The position numbers and the translations under genes are program-made. Positions 6,369 through 7,999 of a stretch of 7,999 nt of DNA are shown piece after piece. Position 1 is the first letter of the stretch. Every line of letters starts with the position of its first letter. Below the pieces are notes generated by a model. That model did not search any database, was not told where the DNA came from, and saw only the letters and a program-made list of their open reading frames with translations. Source of the stretch: Bacteroidales bacterium (GTDB lineage Bacteria > Bacteroidota > Bacteroidia > Bacteroidales > Dysgonomonadaceae); contig DUUR01000076.1 in NCBI GenBank assembly GCA_012841425.1, positions 1 through 7,999 of the forward strand, in the 5' to 3' direction.

Positions 6369-7102
6369 ATTACAAAGTTGAATCAGTTAACCCATATGAC
6401 TCCGAAAGACCTAAGAAGGAGCAGATTGTTGAGATGTTTGACAGTATTGCTTCAAAGTACGATAAACTTAATGGTGTGTTATCGTTAGGTATTGACGGAT
6501 ATTGGAGACGCGAAGCGCTTGGTGTTTTAAAGAAATATCCTCACAATAAGATTTTGGATGTTGCCACTGGTACGGGCGATTTTGCTATTCTGGCTCACAA
6601 AATTCTTAAACCTCAATACATCACTGCTATAGACATATCTGAAGGAATGATGGTAGTGGGTGAAGAGAAGGTCAGAGAGAAAGGACTGGAGGAGGTAATT
6701 ACATTCGATCGCCAAGACTGTGCCGACCTTTCAATGAAAGACAATACCTTTGATGCTGTTATTTGTTCTTTTGGTGTACGTAATTTTGAGGATATTGATA
6801 AAAGTTTTCAAGAGGTACTTAGAGTTTTAAAACCTGGTGGAGTTTTTATGTTCGTTGAGCTTACAAGACCAGAAAAGAGTCCTTTAAAAGAACTGTACAG
6901 CACTTACACCGAATATGTTATGCCATTCATGTCTGATCTATTAGCAACCGAACAAAAGGCTTACAGCTATCTCCCAAGTTCTATTGAAGCATTTCCACAA
7001 GGCAGAGAAATGATGCTTATACTAAAAAAAAATGGTTTCAAGAGGATTAGGCTAAGGAGGCTTACTTTGGGGATTACCACAATGTATATTGCAGAAAAAT
7101 AG
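6365..7102 (+). CDS. ubiE: Demethylmenaquinone methyltransferase (MenG/UbiE family)
   Basis: This SAM-dependent C-methyltransferase of 245 residues performs the last step of menaquinone synthesis, demethylmenaquinone to menaquinone. It acts in the cytoplasm on a membrane-embedded quinone. The family N-terminus [23 protein letters not shown] (22-44) precedes SAM motif [10 protein letters not shown] (64-72), and the acidic end of the second strand (AIDISEGM, D90). The UbiE signature [13 protein letters not shown] (129-141) and VLRVLKPGG follow. Bacteroidales respire with menaquinone and normally lack ubiquinone, so menG is the better functional name; ubiE is the common database symbol. The start overlaps the purC stop. 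aroE follows after 4 nt, and the shikimate pathway supplies chorismate for the menaquinone ring, so the pairing makes metabolic sense (inference). Confidence 0.95.
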   Translation: MNYKVESVNPYDSERPKKEQIVEMFDSIASKYDKLNGVLSLGIDGYWRREALGVLKKYPHNKILDVATGTGDFAILAHKILKPQYITAIDISEGMMVVGEEKVREKGLEEVITFDRQDCADLSMKDNTFDAVICSFGVRNFEDIDKSFQEVLRVLKPGGVFMFVELTRPEKSPLKELYSTYTEYVMPFMSDLLATEQKAYSYLPSSIEAFPQGREMMLILKKNGFKRIRLRRLTLGITTMYIAEK

Positions 7103-7106
7103 GAAT

Positions 7107-7859
7107 ATGGACTGTTATGGATTAATCGGTTATCCACTTACTCATTCATTCTCAGCTAAATTTTTCGGTGAAAAATTTAGACGTGAAAAAGTTGATGCTG
7201 AATATCTGAATTTTGAAATAGAGGACATTTTAAAAATTAGAAGGGTTATACTTTTTAATCAATTTCTAAGGGGTTTGAATGTTACAATTCCATACAAAGA
7301 GAAGGTTATACCATTTCTTCATAAAATGTCGCCAGAAGCAGAAAAGATTGGTGCAGTAAATACCATTAAGGTAGACAGGTTAAAGGGTGATATGTACTTT
7401 TATGAACTTACTGGTTATAATACAGATTATATAGGATTTAAGAAGTCTTTGTCGCCTCTCATTAATCCTAATGTGCATAAAAAAGCGTTGATACTTGGCA
7501 CAGGTGGTGCATCTAAAGCAATTGCATATGCTCTTACAAGTATGGGTATTGATTGGATATATGTATCAAGATCCAAGCAAGTTGGAAGAATTTGCTATGA
7601 TGAGTTATCATCGGATATTATGGACGAAAGAAAACTAATTGTTAATACTACACCTCTTGGAACTTATCCTAATGTTGAAGATTGTCCTGATATACCTTAC
7701 TTGATGTTAACAGAAGAACATTTACTCTACGATCTAGTATATAATCCTGAAGAAACTCTATTCTTGAGAAAAGGGAAAGAGCAGGGTGCTGTGATAAAAA
7801 ACGGGAAAGAAATGCTGGAGCTTCAAGCTCTAGAGGCATGGAGGATCTGGAACTCTTAA
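7107..7859 (+). CDS. aroE: Shikimate dehydrogenase
   Basis: The NADPH-dependent enzyme reduces 3-dehydroshikimate to shikimate on the route to chorismate, aromatic amino acids and menaquinone. From the ATG at 7107 it has 250 residues. YGLIGYPLTHSFS near the N-terminus contains the shikimate-binding Ser/Thr. LNVTIPYKEK gives the catalytic Lys64. GAVNT supplies Asn85, GYNTDYIG supplies Asp107, and GTGGAS (131-136) is the Rossmann loop. NTTPLGTYP and the C-terminal NGKEMLELQALEAW (Gln240) complete the site. The frame stays open upstream to a TTG at 7089 inside ubiE. I prefer the ATG because family members begin with M-x-x-YGLIGYPL and because it gives a 4-nt gap after the ubiE stop. An AGGA overlaps that stop but is only 2 nt from the ATG. 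It is the last gene of the operon. Confidence 0.95.
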   Translation: MDCYGLIGYPLTHSFSAKFFGEKFRREKVDAEYLNFEIEDILKIRRVILFNQFLRGLNVTIPYKEKVIPFLHKMSPEAEKIGAVNTIKVDRLKGDMYFYELTGYNTDYIGFKKSLSPLINPNVHKKALILGTGGASKAIAYALTSMGIDWIYVSRSKQVGRICYDELSSDIMDERKLIVNTTPLGTYPNVEDCPDIPYLMLTEEHLLYDLVYNPEETLFLRKGKEQGAVIKNGKEMLELQALEAWRIWNS

Positions 7860-7860
7860 T

Positions 7861-7904
7861 AAAAAAAATACTGCCCTCCTAATTATCACATTTAAGAGGG
7901 CAGT
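7861..7904 (-). terminator. Stem-loop terminator after aroE, U-tract on the minus-strand side
   Basis: ACTGCCCTC (7870-7878) and GAGGGCAGT (7896-7904) form a 9-bp GC-rich stem. In minus-strand RNA the stem extends inward by a G-U pair and three A-U pairs, leaving a 9-nt loop, and is followed after one base by eight U residues (A-run 7861-7868 on plus). That is a textbook intrinsic terminator for leftward transcription. On the plus strand the hairpin follows the aroE stop by about 10 nt but no T-run comes after it. It may still end the operon, so it could act both ways. Confidence 0.7.
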
Positions 7905-7999
7905 TATACTATCTCAGGTCATCAAAAGTAGACTAAATTGACCAGGATAAAAATAGAGGTGCAATAGTGTAGTTTGCTTAATTATTACCATTGTGGTAA

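Noticed and set aside
6527..6715. 62-residue minus-strand open frame inside ubiE
   Set aside because: It is antisense to the SAM-binding motif region and shows no features of its own.
7089..7106. Upstream TTG start for aroE
   Set aside because: It would add six residues (MQKNRN) not typical of the family and overlap ubiE; the ATG at 7107 fits the conserved N-terminus.
7985..7999. TTACCA-TTG-TGGTAA dyad at the right edge
   Set aside because: A 6-bp dyad cut by the window end is too short to interpret; it could be an operator half or chance.

Overview
The window looks like chromosomal housekeeping DNA from a low-GC member of the Bacteroidota, most likely Bacteroidales. The case rests on three things. 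The gene order PhoH - purC - menaquinone methyltransferase - aroE, preceded by an unusually long amidophosphoribosyltransferase-type protein, is as I recall it from Bacteroidales. Promoter-like sequences match the Bacteroidetes pattern TTTG ... TAnnTTTG rather than the E. coli-type -35/-10. Strong Shine-Dalgarno sequences are mostly absent. I cannot name the species.

Left part, minus strand (1-2285). Reading right to left, dgt encodes a complete HD-domain dGTP triphosphohydrolase of 444 residues. A 220-bp AT-rich spacer follows. It holds a near-consensus promoter and a GC-rich hairpin that, in minus-strand RNA, is fully paired and capped by a GCGA (GNRA) tetraloop. The hairpin lies inside a 12-codon ORF. 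Next come a small lipoprotein of unknown function (134 aa) and, 11 bp on, the start of a GYF_2 plus CD225/dispanin-like membrane protein that runs off the left edge.

Centre (2286-2466) is a 181-bp divergent promoter region between dgt and the rightward operon, with an inverted repeat and a spaced direct repeat.

Right part, plus strand (2467-7859) is a tight five-gene operon: a long PurF-like amidotransferase/phosphoribosyltransferase (642 aa), a PhoH-family ATPase, purC (SAICAR synthetase), menG/ubiE and aroE. Two junctions are 4-nt ATGA start/stop overlaps and the others are gaps of 4-9 nt. The operon joins purine synthesis, menaquinone methylation and the shikimate pathway (which supplies chorismate for menaquinone) with an RNA-metabolism-type ATPase. 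A stem-loop with a U8 tract on its minus-strand side follows aroE, suggesting a leftward gene to the right of the window.

Most of the window is ordinary core metabolism. The least explained parts are the hairpin leader in front of the lipoprotein/dispanin pair and the role of the long PurF-like protein.
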